DNA of 64,000 nucleotides, taken from positions 101,278,123-101,342,122 of the forward strand of contig OY744531.1 of the NCBI GenBank assembly GCA_963556195.1, written 5' to 3'. The stretch is from Sepiola atlantica. Taxonomy: Eukaryota; Mollusca; Cephalopoda; Sepiida; Sepiolidae. Made by a program: the position numbers and the translations under genes. The notes beneath the pieces are model-generated. The model did not search any database and had not been told where the DNA came from. It worked only from the letters and a program-made list of their open reading frames with translations. This document shows positions 12,101-26,404 of this stretch, piece by piece. Within the stretch, counting starts at the first letter, position 1. Each line of letters begins with the position of its first letter.

Positions 12101-15100
12101 AACTTTCGCATTTATTCATTTGGATGTATTAGACTAATATTAGTATTTAAGTTTTCATTTTTTAATTTGTAATAATAGTATTTAAGTTCATTTTGTTAGT
12201 TTTATTTTTTTTTTAATATTAGTATTTAAGTTTTCATTTTTAAAATTTCTAAATATGAGTTTAAGTTTTCATTTTTTAAAAATTTCTAAATATGAGTATT
12301 TAAGTTTTGATTTTTTTTTAAATTTCTAAATATGAGTATTTAAGTTTTGATTTTTTTTTAATTTCTAAATATGAGTATTTAAGTTTTGATTTTTTTTTAA
12401 TTTCTAAATATGAGTATTTAAGTTTTGATTTTTTTTTAATTTCTAAATATGAGTATTTAAGTTTTGATTTTTAAAATTTCTAAATATGAGTATTTAAGTT
12501 TTGATTTTTAAAATTTCTAAATATGAGTATTTAAGTTTTGATTTTTTTTAAATTTCTAAATATGAGTATTTAAGTTTTGATTTTTTTTTAAATTTCTAAA
12601 TATGAGTATTTAAGTTTTGATTTTTTTTTAATTTCTAAATATGAGTATTTAATCTTTTTAAAATTTTGTGTAAACAAAGAAAACAGCCACACTGTCGAGC
12701 ACCTTTTACTAAAAGAAAAATAACTCTTTTGGTAATATGTATGCAAATTCTCCACTCGCCATATCCCGCTACACCCAATCAGTGGAGTCTAAGACTATAA
12801 AAACATTTCAGATTTCCAGGCAGAACATGTTTCATTTGCTTAATGTATGTTAAAAGGATATGCTAGGTATTAACGCTGTTTAGTGGTGCAATATCTGATC
12901 CGGTGTATTGGTTACTTTGTCGTCCACTGCGTTGTTGTCTGTCATTTGTTTTGTTACTGTGCGCATCTCACTTCTTCTATTCATTTAACGTTACTTTTCA
13001 ATTGTTCAGGGGGTCAGGTGTTTTCTGATATTATGATTATGCAAGCTCACTCTCTAGTTCTCGCGCTTCAGCAAGTCAGCTGTTCTAAATTCAACTCTGT
13101 ATGGTCTTGTCTAATCGCTTGTTTCTAGGTTTTCTTGACTGGACAACCTTCCTGCAATTTAAGACATCCATGCTTCTGCAACGGTTTATTCAGGAGGATG
13201 AACGCTCCACATGACCATACCCGTGTAACCGATTCGTCATAAGGATAATCTCTATACCGGGCAAATGTAGTACTTCCAACAAATCCTCTGACCTGATGTG
13301 TTGGGGTTGGTCAGATTTCACATTACAGGTCCGTCTAATGGATCTGTCATTGCGCTGGAGTCGGGCAAGACAGGGCTGGGTTAGGGCCCAGCATTCACTG
13401 CCATATAACATGACGCTCCTGACACAGCTGCTATACACTGTCTGGTTTAAAGATGAAGATACTATTGATTCATTTTTATTTCTTATTGAATGTTGACTTT
13501 TTTTATTTTACCCAACTAAAATAAGAATTCTTTCTTCTTGGATGTAGGTTGCCCAGCTCCTGACCAAATTGCATAAATTGGGTTTAGAGTCAAAAAATGA
13601 TCATGTCAAGATAGAAAAAGAGAAATCTTATTTCCATATGTTTGCCAAGAAACCTGATAATTCGCTACTCGGTGATGGCGGGCTTCTCTCCTCTGTACCT
13701 ACCACTTCCCCAACTCGTTCTGGTGGTTCCGTGACCCCCCTTCTCTCCAGTATGAAGAGTCCCCCTTGCTCTACCTCTCCAACGACTGCTACTACTGGCT
13801 CTATGTCTACCTCGGATGTCAAGAGGAAATACAGTTTGGGGCCATCGGATCATTCAGCAAATGAACAGAAAAAATTACGCATCTGTGAAAATTCTTGTGA
13901 AGCCAATGATGGGATCCTGAAACCAAGTTCTACTCTGGTGTTGACTCGAAGTAATGCCAATCGCAAAGAATTCTGTCCCCAAAAGGAAGGTATGTAACAT
14001 CTTAATTACTTTATCAATTCGTAAACATGCACAATGCGGCATGTTTTGTGGTGGTGCAAAGATGCATCCTATGAATGGCTGGTTTGCAGTGTGAAACATT
14101 TTTAGCTAAGAGAAGATACCACCCAAGAAAATAATAGTTTCTTCATGTTGGAGAATCAAACCACTTGAAATCCTACAGAATTAATGTCCACTTCAGGTAA
14201 TAAACCTGGTGAGTAAATTTTTATGTCCAGTGATAAAACAGCCTATTTTTAAGTAGACTGGAGGAAAGATTGATGTTTTAAAGACCCAGAACTTCCAATT
14301 ATTTCAGGAAAACATTTTTGAGTTTATCTGTTTACTTGTCTCATCACGAGGTCAAAGTTAGCTACAAGATGCATATATATATATGTAAGCGTTGTTGAAC
14401 GTCACGGAACTTTCTCGTTTGTAAATCTTCTTCGTGAGGTTCTCAAATTGTCGAGCTATCCTTCTGGTTTCAGGTAGCAGGCCGTAGAGTATTTCACATT
14501 GCTCTTAATTCGGCAAAATACTCTACGAACTGCCACCTAAAACCAGAAGATTTACAAACGAGAAAGTTCAGTGACGTTCAACAACGCTTGCTTGGATAAT
14601 GACGTGTGTGTGGGGGTAAGAAAGAAAGAAACCTACCTTGTATCTAACTTTACCCTTGTTAGGAGGCAAGTAAATAGAGATACATATATATATATATATA
14701 TATGAGGAATATCCGAATCCCCAAAAGGGTCACTCTGGTTAGAACAAAAATAAAACTTACCCCATTCCAGAAGGATTCTCACTACTGACAGAACAGATAC
14801 TACACCTTGATCCAGCCTGAAGCCCACTGAGTGTTACAACTAATATAATGATCGAATTATCATTTTCATACCGATTTGAATTTTTGATTCAGATTGGAGT
14901 GTCACAGTTGTCTCGTCTGTATCAAAGTAGTGTTTCTTGTGGGATCTTTACACACTGAAAACTCTAAAAAAAAAAAAAAATGTGACTAAAGTTTATAAAA
15001 GAAGTAAACGTCTCTTGTTTTTATTCTTCCGACATTTTACCAGGGCAAATCTTTAGGAAGATGCTGTTTCAGGCAAGGCGATCATGCAATTGGGATCTTT

Positions 15101-16869
15101 TACTCGAGGCAATGTGGATTTTCTTAGATAATTGATATAGCAGTTAAAAACAGGGATAACTCCCCTGTGAGATTAGTTTGATGTTTTTGTGTTTTGCATA
15201 TCAAATGTGTTCTTCAGAATTGTCTGATCTATTCCCTGGTTCCTTTGTTCCAGCTCGTTTGACTCGTTGGTCTAGTGGTCTCCATCAATTCATTGTTTTG
15301 ATACCTCATTGTAATACAGCTCCCTATTTCAGTAGCTTCTTTCCAAGAACTGCAGGCTTGTGGAACTCTCTTCCTGCTGACTGTTTTCCTCCTACCTATA
15401 GCCTTAGTTTTTTTCAAGACTAAGGTCAATAGACATCTGTCTTTGCGATAATCATATTTTGTTGTTGTTAGCTCCTTATATCAAGTGGCTTCATGCCTTG
15501 TCTGGAGCGATTTCCATAAAAAAAAATAAGAACCACAATGATAAATCTGACAATTATTAATGCATTCCTACAAATAAAGAGACAGGTGACTTTGAATATA
15601 AAAAGGGTAAAAAGATGGTATTTCTTGAATAAACAATGCTGTCAATATAAAAAAAATAAAAAAAACTTTCAAAAGATTGACATGAAACTTTAACAAAATA
15701 TCTTAAACTAACAAATTTGGCTTAAAAAGTTAAAACAGTATGATCTACTGTTTTAACTTTTTTTAAAAATTAACAATGTCAAAAAAATGAAATTCAATTT
15801 GTACTTTTTACAGTGCAACCTTATAATCCAAATGTACTTTCTGATACAGAATCTGATGGGTTAGAAGAATCCGTTTTCCGAATGAAACTTTCTGAGCAAT
15901 AAGAGTGAAATATTGCCAGCTGAAATGCTTTCTGCTGACTGACTGGAAATCTTGCCTCCAGTAAAAGACCCCAGATGTTAGATCTCTCGGCCTCTTATAG
16001 GAATAGCCTTGGGTAAAAATAAGTCAGTAACAATGGAAGATCAGAGAAGAATCTGAGTATGTAAGGCTTGGGTGACTTAAGTCGGTCAAGTATAGAAATG
16101 ACACAAAATATGAGAAATGAAGGACGGGTAGTTTCAGAATTCATTTAGAGATGCAAACTCCATGCAACCTCCATGCAATCGCCATGCAATTTACTCGTCA
16201 GAACTGAACCCAGTCGTAATCTGAAAGCAACTGCATTATGAAAAGAATGTTAATAGAATTAAGTTTTTTGTTAAAGCATCAAATTGAACAACTTTAAAAG
16301 ATTTTTTTTTTTTATACTATACTATACTATTTTTATTGTTTTATTTAAAAAATAATTTTTTTACTATACTATTTTTAATTTTTTTAATTTTAATTTTTTT
16401 TTTAATTTCCCCAGAGTCCAGTAACAGCAGTTGGTCAGAGATGGCACCATATGTAATTGGATCCTATTGTATGGATCCAATGAGTGCTTCCATGAAGCAG
16501 CGTCTAATTCTTCATTATCTCATACCGATGGGTGAATATCAAGAGGTTAGTGTATCCTCCATTTCTCCCCTACTATTCTATCTTATTTCCGCTATCAATA
16601 TATTAGTCTATTGGTCTATCAATTCTGAATGTCTGTTTATCTAAATATTCTACAACTTTTTCTAAATTGTAGGTGTTCTTAATATTATGTTACTCGTTCA
16701 CTTGTGAGACTAATACAGGATGCATGTTTATTGATAAAGCATAAACATGGTCGACAGACGGACTCTTAAAGAGATGTGTGGATGCTATTCTAAAGCGTGG
16801 GAGACCAAATAAAATTGCTTTCAGACTAAAGCGTGACAGACCATTAAAAAAATTTTTTTTTTAATTCTT

Positions 16870-16906
<37 letters not shown>

Positions 16907-19900
16907 CCAGAGATATTCAATTTTTTGGTTAAAAACATTACTTTTACTTTGATTGCCCAACCCTATATAAGTGATGTCTTGTGATTAAAAAAAAAAAAAT
17001 TAACTTTATATAAATCTTTTTTTCTTTTTCAGCTGCTTGGAATAGCTTTTCAATTCAATGCTATTGATTTGATTATGCATTACATCAATTTAAAAGAGAA
17101 CAAGGATGTTCGATTGGCATTTGAAGCATTGAAAGTAAGCAATTATTTACCTATATATGAACTAGCAGATTCCCCCCAGTGTTGCCTTAACTAATCTAAC
17201 CAAATAAATAAATGAAGATAAAAACTGGATTTAAAAATTAAGAATAAAAATGTTTTCTTTGAGTTAATTAAAGCAAATACATTCTAATTCTAATTCTAAA
17301 CTATATAGTCCTATAGTTTTTTAAAATTATTCAGAACTCAGATGTGAAATGAGTAATATGTTAAAAACAATAACTTTCAGATTGATTTTTATACAGCTTT
17401 TCAAAATATAGAATTGAAACTGAATATCTCATCAAATTTCGAAAAAATAGCAATTAGCATGGGGAGAACGAAAATACAAATTAAAATATAAATATTTTTG
17501 AAAAATAGCGCAAGTGAAAAAGATAGAAAAACGGATGAAAAAAACTTAAATGTCTTCTCGTAAATTTTTATGAAATTGATTAATTTTTTTGTAAATATGA
17601 TTTAAAAAAAATTTTTTTTTTTTTTTTGCATTCTTGATTTGAATAAATATTCGATTAATAGTAAATGAAAAAGAAAAATTTTTTTTTTTTTGCATTTTTG
17701 ATTTGAATAAATATTCGATTAATAGTAAATAAAAAAGAAAATTTTTTTTTTTTTTTGCATTTTTGATTTGAATAAATATTCGATTAATAGTAAATGAAAA
17801 AGAAAAATTCAACATGTAATTATCAAAGTTCTCTTATTTGACAAAGTGTGGCCTTACAATATTTGTTTTCACGGGTATATGTTACGACGCTCAGCAGAGG
17901 CGCGAACGGGGTCCAAAAAAAGAACGAGAAAGAGTTTAAAAACATAAATTTGCAACAAGTAAAGTTGACTTATGTCTAGAATAGACATTTTTCTACTTAC
18001 CTATGTAATTTGTTTGTATTTTTACGTAGTATAAATTGCTTTTTATTAGATGTAAAAAAAAAAAATTTCTTGTTTTTTAAAACATCTAGTTTCTCAAAGA
18101 AAAATAGCGGCCAGTCCCTCTATATTATTACGTAGAGCGGCCATTTTGAATTCTTCGAAAAACGTCTGTCGAACATAAATTTCTAATAAATAGCACTTCA
18201 AACGGGTTTAAAATACAAACAAATAGCACATGCAAGTTTGAAACTAACTTTTACAGCTTACAGTTACTTTTATTTGTTGTAAATTTGTTTTTTTTTTAGC
18301 GTTTTTACTCTGCTGAGTCTCGTAAAAGATGCCCGTTTTCACTGTTCTTAACTGTGATGAAGACAAATTTGTTCATATTTATGTTTTAAATATTCATATT
18401 TATGATTTAACTCAACGTAACAAATATTTCTAATAAATACGGTATCTTAAACTATACGTGTATCGTTTTTTTTTTTTTTTTTTTTTTTTTTATTAAAATT
18501 CTTTTTCTAAGCCAAACTAAAATTGATAAACTAGAATTGTTAACAATTATAATTTATTCCAAAGCGAACATTGAAATAGGCCATGTTTGAGATGAATATC
18601 GTTGACATGGTATTCATCATTGATATAATTCTGACCAATGTCATATTCTCTGATAAAACTTCAAAGAAATTTAACGCAAATAAACATATATTGTTTTTAT
18701 TTTTTATTTATTAAAAGGCAAACTTCAGTTAAATCAGATTGTTTATTGATGATTTAAAAAAAAAAAAAAAAAAAAAAATTTTTTTATTTTTAGTACCTTG
18801 CCACATTGATATGCCACAAGAAGTTTGCCACCAAATTTTTGAATTCGGATGGTGTCCAGAGACTTCTAGAAGTACACCGTCCATCCATAGCTGCCACTGG
18901 GGTTTCACTGTGCATCTACTATCTTTCCTATTTTGAAGAAACCATGGAGAGGGTAAGAAACTATTCATTTTTTTGTTTCTTCCTGTAGTAATCTATAAGT
19001 CGCTCGGATTTTCAGTTAAACTTCAATAGCTTTTTACACTGACCATTTGATTCAAAATAGCCAATATTTGTTTATGCCATGTTTTTTACACTGACCAATC
19101 AATATTTGATTCAAAATAGCCAATATTTGTTTATGCCATGTTTTTTACACTGACCAATCAATATTTGATTCAAAATAGCCAATATTTGTTTATGCCATGT
19201 TTTCTACACTGACTAATCAATATTTGATTCAAAATAGCCAATTTGTTCATGCCATGTTTTCTACACTGACCAATCAATATTTGATTCAAAATAGCCAATA
19301 TTTGTTTATGCCATGTTTTTTACACTGACCAATCAATATTTGATTCAAAATAGCCAATATTTGTTTATGCCATGTTTTTTACACTGACCAATCAATATTT
19401 GATTCAAAATAGCCAATATTTGTTTATGCCATGTTCTTTGCAGTAGAAAAATGTACTTTGCTTCAGTTTCTTTCAAAATATACATATTCGGGTCGGACAC
19501 ATTAGTACTATTGGAGACTACTTAAATAATCATCTAAACATCTTCAATAACTACAAGAAACCTCTTCAACCACCAATTGCCATGGCAAATAACACCCTAC
19601 CTGAGAGTCCAACATTCAAACTCCTCGACTTAACATTCACAGGTAACATGAATTAGAACGAATACATTGAAGACATTGCTAAGGCTGCTGCAAAGAAGGT
19701 GGGCTCCCTCTACCGTGCTAGTAAACTCCTCACTTGACATTATCCTATCTCTCTACAAAGCTAACATCCACCCAGGCATGGAGTATTGATACATCTGGGC
19801 TGGTGCATCATCCACTTGTCTCTCCCTCATAGACAAGGTCCAAAAAAGAGTCGCCAACTTGATAGGCCCCTCACTATCCACCAAGCTCCTGTCCTATCGC

Positions 19901-21570
19901 CGCAATGTGGCATCCTTGTGCCTGTTTTACAAGTACTTCAATGGATTGTGCTCTGATGAACTTGCTACCCTGGTGCCCCCCTCAACGTAAATTCACTAGA
20001 CGAATCTGACAATCAGCTAAGTCCCATCCATTCACTGTGGAGGTCCCCAGATGCTAGAGAGCCTTCTACTCAAATAGCTTTTCTCGTGCTGCCGGCCTCT
20101 GGAGATCCCTCCCTGTTTCCCCGAACCTACGTACCTGCAGAAGTTTAAAACTAATGTAAACAGACATCTTGCTGCACAGCTCCCAACTTAGGATGACCCC
20201 CAAAACCTACTCCCTAATTCTCAGTAGCTCCTTACGTCTACAGTGGCGGCCTGCCTTGTTTGGAGTGAACTATGATTAAAAAGAACAAAAAAAACCCTGG
20301 AAAAATCAGCTTATACCATTAATAGAAAAATTCTATATTGCTCGATCTATTTCAGATAAAATAGTGTTTACATATTACACTTGAATTCATTTGTTTATCA
20401 TAACATTAGTAAAATTAATTTGACGTATGCAACTTATTTCCAATGTTGCCTTACTGCTGTGTTTCAAGTGCCCGTCTATACTAAATCATGATGGTTGATA
20501 TCTTCATAAGTAATTTCTTATTCTGATCACGACTTTCTTTCCATCCCTTGTTGCGTGTCTACACTTATAATTTATTTACCTATTGAAGATTAACCTAGTA
20601 TGTCAAGGGCGGATAACTCTTATTATTTTAGTAAAAGTTAGTGTTCCTTATTTGCCTTTATTTACACTTACGTTTTCATTTGTACATTTCTCCCTTTCGT
20701 GCCCAAGATGAAACAAAACTTACATGGGTAATATTTTTATTTAATCCTGATCGGTATTTTATCTAGTCATAAATAAAACTAGTCCCCTTTCTTCCATTCA
20801 TGAAAACAGGGGGAAAAAAATTCATAAGACATTTTGAGATGCACTGGTAGTTGAGCGTTTTCATTGGCTAATACTCTACCTTCTCACAATTTGATAAGTG
20901 ATTTATTGATTAAGTTGGAAGGAAATTTGCATCTTGTTATTCTTATTTGTTTTAATTGCATTTTTCAGGTTTGTCTGTTACCAGAACATGTTCTATCAGA
21001 ACTTGTCAAGTAAGTGATTGGCTTGTTTGTTTCCTATTTAAGTAATACGCATAATTTAAACACATTCGCTTTTTAATAATATCTTTTATTACCTCTCTTG
21101 ACAATCATAACTTATATAGGAACTAATTGAATTAACTGTTAGCATCTTATACGACTCGAAACAGCATTGACTGTAAGTGATGCTTGTATTCTCAATCCAC
21201 TCGACAACGCTTATTAGCATTTCATGCATTCCAAAGTTCCGAAGAGAAGATAAATAACTCTTGTCATTGCAATAAGATTTACATCCGGGTACTGATACTT
21301 ATTTCAATATCCCATTGTTTTCGTAACAGATGATTTTCCACAAAAAAAAAAAAAAATGGCTTTTTTGAAATGTCTGCCTTTGATAATAATTAAGTTTTTT
21401 TGATGGCAATATTATTTTTAGTGCAACTGCTAACAATGTCATACTGTCAGATTTCATAAAAATCTGTCTAAAAGTAAAAGCGTCAACATTTAAATGGCTA
21501 AAAAAAAACGGAGTTTTTTTTTTTTAGCCATTTAAAGGAATTCTTTTGTATTTTTGTATTTTTGTATTTT

Positions 21571-21604
<34 letters not shown>

Positions 21605-24600
21605 CATTGTAAGCCGTAATTTAATGGAAAAAAACTAATTAAAAATTTTTCCGATTCCAGCTATGTTCTTTGGTTACTGGAATGTTCCCATGAATCTAGT
21701 CGATGCCATGCAGCCATATTTCTTGATCATGCCTTTGCGTTCCGCATTATTCTGGATTTATTTGACCAAAAGGATGGATTGCGGCGTCTGATCAATGTGG
21801 TAAGTGAATCTTATATATATATATATTTATATACTAGAATACTCGTCCAAGGACTGGTAAAATTAATTCCCTGATCAGAGCAGTTTTGCACCACTTTAAT
21901 GTCTTTGTACAGATTAAAATCAACATATAATGATACTAAACTTTATGTCTAGAATCCTTATTCTAATTTTGATTGAAATCCATTAAATGATTTTGATTCT
22001 GAAAATTGTCTCAAATTTAAGGCTTAATCTGAAGGGTTTTTTTAAGAAGGAATTGAAATTCAAGGAATCTTGCTTTATTGGTGTTTATGGATCAAATTCA
22101 ATGTAAATCTGATGTAGGATTCAAACATTGAATTCAATCCATAATTATTAAACACCAAAAACTGTATTTAACCTAGCTATCGGTGAGTGCCCATTTTTTT
22201 CTTTAAGATGGGACTGTCTTTATATGAATAGATATACAATATTGTGTGCATTTAGTTGAAAAACACCCCCAAAAATTAGTCCTCTATAGGAAGGTGGGGT
22301 CTGCCTGTCAGTCTTGATCGAAGTCTTCCACTCCAAGCTTGGCGGTCGCGAGGATCTAAGTTTGTAATCTCCAGAGCTGCATGGTTACGTTTACACAGCT
22401 CATCCCAAGAAAGCCTCGGTCTTCCAGCCTGCCGACTTGATGCAATGGACGTGTTTCTGACCCGGGAGATCTAGCTAGAACTTTGCTCGACATGACCAAG
22501 CCATCTCATTCTGCCCAGCTTAAGGACATCAGTTATTTTCTGTATACCAAGTCTAGAGAGAAGAGTCTCGAAGAGAGTGTTGTCTTTCGGCCTGACATGA
22601 CAGATCCATCTAATCATGGCTCTTTCATTACGCTGCAGTCTCTTGAGAGTGCTCGCCGATGCAGCCCATGTTTCAGAGCCATAAATCATAACACTCCTCA
22701 CACAGCTGGTGTACACCTGTCCTCTAGTTGTGATTGCCAGGATGGGCAGGAGTTCTCTAAAGCCCCTTCAGGCAGACTTAAAGGGGTTTTAGAGAGCTCC
22801 TGCCCATAGCATTTAAGCTGACAAATCAAAATTTGCTTCTAACTGACCCAATTTTCATTTGTTATTGTTGTGCCACATTATTGGCAATATAAAAACGTAC
22901 TTCGATACAATTTATCTAAAAAAAATTACTTATTCCGGTTCGAAAAACTACTAATACGAACATTTTTAACTAATCACCTAATAAGTCAGAAATAGGGAAA
23001 ACTCATATTTTATATTTAAGAATATAATAGAAGTTATCTACCCTAAGTTTAAAAATGTGCAAATAAAAATTAAGATCTAAAATGACTTTACTGCGTTAAG
23101 GATAATGTCGGGTAGGTACAACCAGTCTATAATAAATTTCCCTTGATGCAAAATGTATATTTAAATAATTTGTATTTTGTCGTTTTTAGGTCAGCACTCT
23201 GCCAATATTAAATTTTGATACTTCAGTGGAGCAACCAATGGAAAACAAAGTATACACGATGCGGCAAATTGCTCGCTATGTGTGCATTGCTTTCAAAAAG
23301 TACATGGAAGCTCATCTTGTTCTGCACGCGGATGAAATAAGGCGATCGCATCTTCGCAATGAGAATGGATCCCCAGTTACAGAATTGCCTGCCAACAAGG
23401 TAAATTATTATTCTATCAATTTTATAAGGTTGGGGGGGGGGGGGGGGGGAATTATGGATGTGATTTGGTGTTGATGATGAGATAACTTATCTTGATTGTA
23501 TTTCGTCTTCATTTTGTAACAAACCCAACACCTCTTTAAATGAGGATTTGTGGTTACACAACCAAAGAAAAATTGTTAGGAACCCAAGAGGGGATGTTTC
23601 ATTTACATTTGATGGAATTCTGGTGGTGGCGGAAAAAGGGCCATGTATTTCCGCATATCGTCATCTGTATCAAAGAACAATATGTTTAACGTTGTTTAAC
23701 GTTTTTGTAATTGTTTAGTTCTTGGGTTTTTGTTCGTTAATTAACATTTTTGTTCAAAAATTCCTCGTTTTTGTAAAAAAAAAAAAAAAATTTAGTGCTT
23801 ATTTATATTGAGACTCAAGTAAAATATGGCGGCCGTTCAAAATAAAACAACAGGAAAACTTATGAATGTACTTATCAGTGAAAAACATTAGTCCACATAA
23901 AAAATTACGGAAAATTATCGAGTAGAATTTTAATTCAAAAAAAAAAAAAAAAAAAAATTAATTTACTATTCGTGTAAGACCATATGCACGACAATCGTCG
24001 ACCCCCAACGTTTGTGTGTTGTGGTTTTCTTTTCTTTCATCTTCTGTTCTGGCTATGTCATCGTCTCTCGTCTTGGCGACTGCCGAGGGCGCATGCACTG
24101 GTTTACAAGTATACAAAATCAAAACAGCGCAAACTTACAAGAGAAAACACCAAGTGTGCGTGTGTCACAGTCGGTCAGTCACGAGTCACACTGCAGAAAA
24201 CAGTAGCGTTCACATTTTACTGAAGTTCCCGTATCAGCTAAGCCTTAACTGAGATAATTTCTCTGTCGAAGCCATCATTGTTGTTCGGTTGAAGTTAGCT
24301 CGTCTCCTCGGGTCTACCCCAATCTAATCTCTGCCGATCTCTCGAGGGGGCCTTCCTGAATCTCAAACAATTCTGACTCCTAAATATATTAACTTATGAC
24401 CGGAAATCTTATGTCCGGTCTTTTGTCTTAGTTTTCTGCTGATCAGGTGACTATTTCCACGCTTGCCCTTTCAGCTGTCCATCCGGAAATCAACCACCAA
24501 CTCCTGTCTAAAAATTTTACTCGATAATTTCCCGTAATTTTTGGTGTACACTAATATTTTCACCGAAAAGTGAGCATATCCATAATTTTTCCTGTTATTT

Positions 24601-26361
24601 TATTTTGAACTGCCAGATTTCGCATTATCTATACAGATAAATAAGCACCAAAAATTTAATATTGTCGAAATCTCAAAGAAATCCTCATTTAAATTTCCTC
24701 CCCCAAAAAATCTTAATCAAGATGAGTTATCTCCGTCACATCATCAACATCAACATCAACTGAAATTGTGCCAAATTATGCCTCATTTGGTTTAGTGTCT
24801 GTTTGGCTGCCTGGCCAGGTCTTATTTATCTCTTTCTCTCAACTCCATCCTCATCACTTCCTCTCATCTAACCCAAGCATTTGCATCTATTCTTTGCAGG
24901 CATTAAAACTGACTGCAGAAGTCGTACAGGAAAACATAGAAATGCTGTTGGACTTAATGCCGATGCGAATGGTATGGCGGCCCGTTGCACAGTTTGAACA
25001 ATTAGGTGGTATTAGTTTGGTCATCCAACTTTTGTCTATCGCTCAGAATTGGAACAATTACCCAAGCAAGTAAGTCTTACTCTTATTATATCTCTTTTCT
25101 ATTTTATGCAATTTACACCCCCCCCCCCCCCAGCCGGGGCACAACACTTGAACAAAAAGTTTGCCCTACCATTCTGAAATAAATTTCTTTTTTTATTAAA
25201 AAAAACTTTTTTTAAAGTATTCTGCCATAATCACATCTACACACCAGTTCTCGTTCGATCTCTGAAGTTAAGCGACGTTGAGCCTGGTCAGTACCAGATG
25301 GGTGACCATTTATGAATACCAGGTGGTGTATGTGGAAGAACGGCGGCACCTTCCTACAATAAATTACAGAAACTAACATTGTCAAAATCATTTCCCCTGA
25401 TCGGAATATACAGGCGACTGGGGGACAGCTTGTGAGTTTAATATTCCCTAGAAACACCCTCTTTCACGGAAAGCTGGTTCAACCCGCTTAGGACGAATCA
25501 TCGTACCAGGACCGACCTACCTACCCTATTTCCCAACCCTATCAAATACACGAGTAAAGTTTTTATAAAAGAAATTTCTTAAAAAAAAAAAAAAATGTGC
25601 AAGATAAGTTTTATTTAAAAAAAAACAAAAAAAAAAAAAAAAAAAAAAAACTAATCCGCTCGTTCTCTCCTGAATCTGTAAACAAAACATCTGCGTTCCC
25701 GTAGATTAATTCCTATTTTAGTAAAAAAAATATTAAGAACAAGGGAATATTTTTTGTGTCTATTAAAAGTGGACAAAATTCTTTCCTCTCTTTTTTATTA
25801 TCAGTTATTAAGATTAAGCAACCCTTTCTTTGCTCATAAAAATAAATTTGAATACGTGATTATTCTTTCCTTTTTTTATTTTTTATTTTTTTATCTGTTA
25901 AGATTAAGCCTCCCTTACTTTGCTCATAAAAATTATTGAAGCGAACTGGAAACACGTACGTTCACTTTCATTATAGAGATTATTAATATATATTGTGCAA
26001 GATTTATTCCTTCAAACATATTTTGTTAAACTTTAAAAAAAAAATTATATTGTTTATTTTACAGATCTGAAACTTTATGCAGTGCAATGGATGTGTTGGC
26101 TGTTTGTACTGTTATGCCACAGTGCCAATTGGCTATGCTGGAACCGCTTCCTGTTGGAGCAGACTACACGGCTTCTGCTATCAAGTTTGTATCTTTTGAT
26201 AGATCTATAAACAATAATTATTATATTTGCTCTTATATTGCTTTAATCTTACCCTGAACAATCTAAATAATATTTCAAGTTTTAGTCCACAAAATACTTG
26301 GAATTTGAATATAGCTTTGTATGCATTCAGCCTGACATTTATCTATGAGCAATCCGTCGGT

Positions 26362-26404
<43 letters not shown>

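Noticed and set aside
16336..16644. 102-codon ORF beginning in the T-rich intron
   Set aside because: It contains DCAF1 exon 5 read through its flanking introns; the real unit is the exon.
23984..24252. Three overlapping ORFs in the foldback cargo
   Set aside because: All three frames are open over the same short GC-richer stretch and none has a recognisable domain; recorded only as part of the element.
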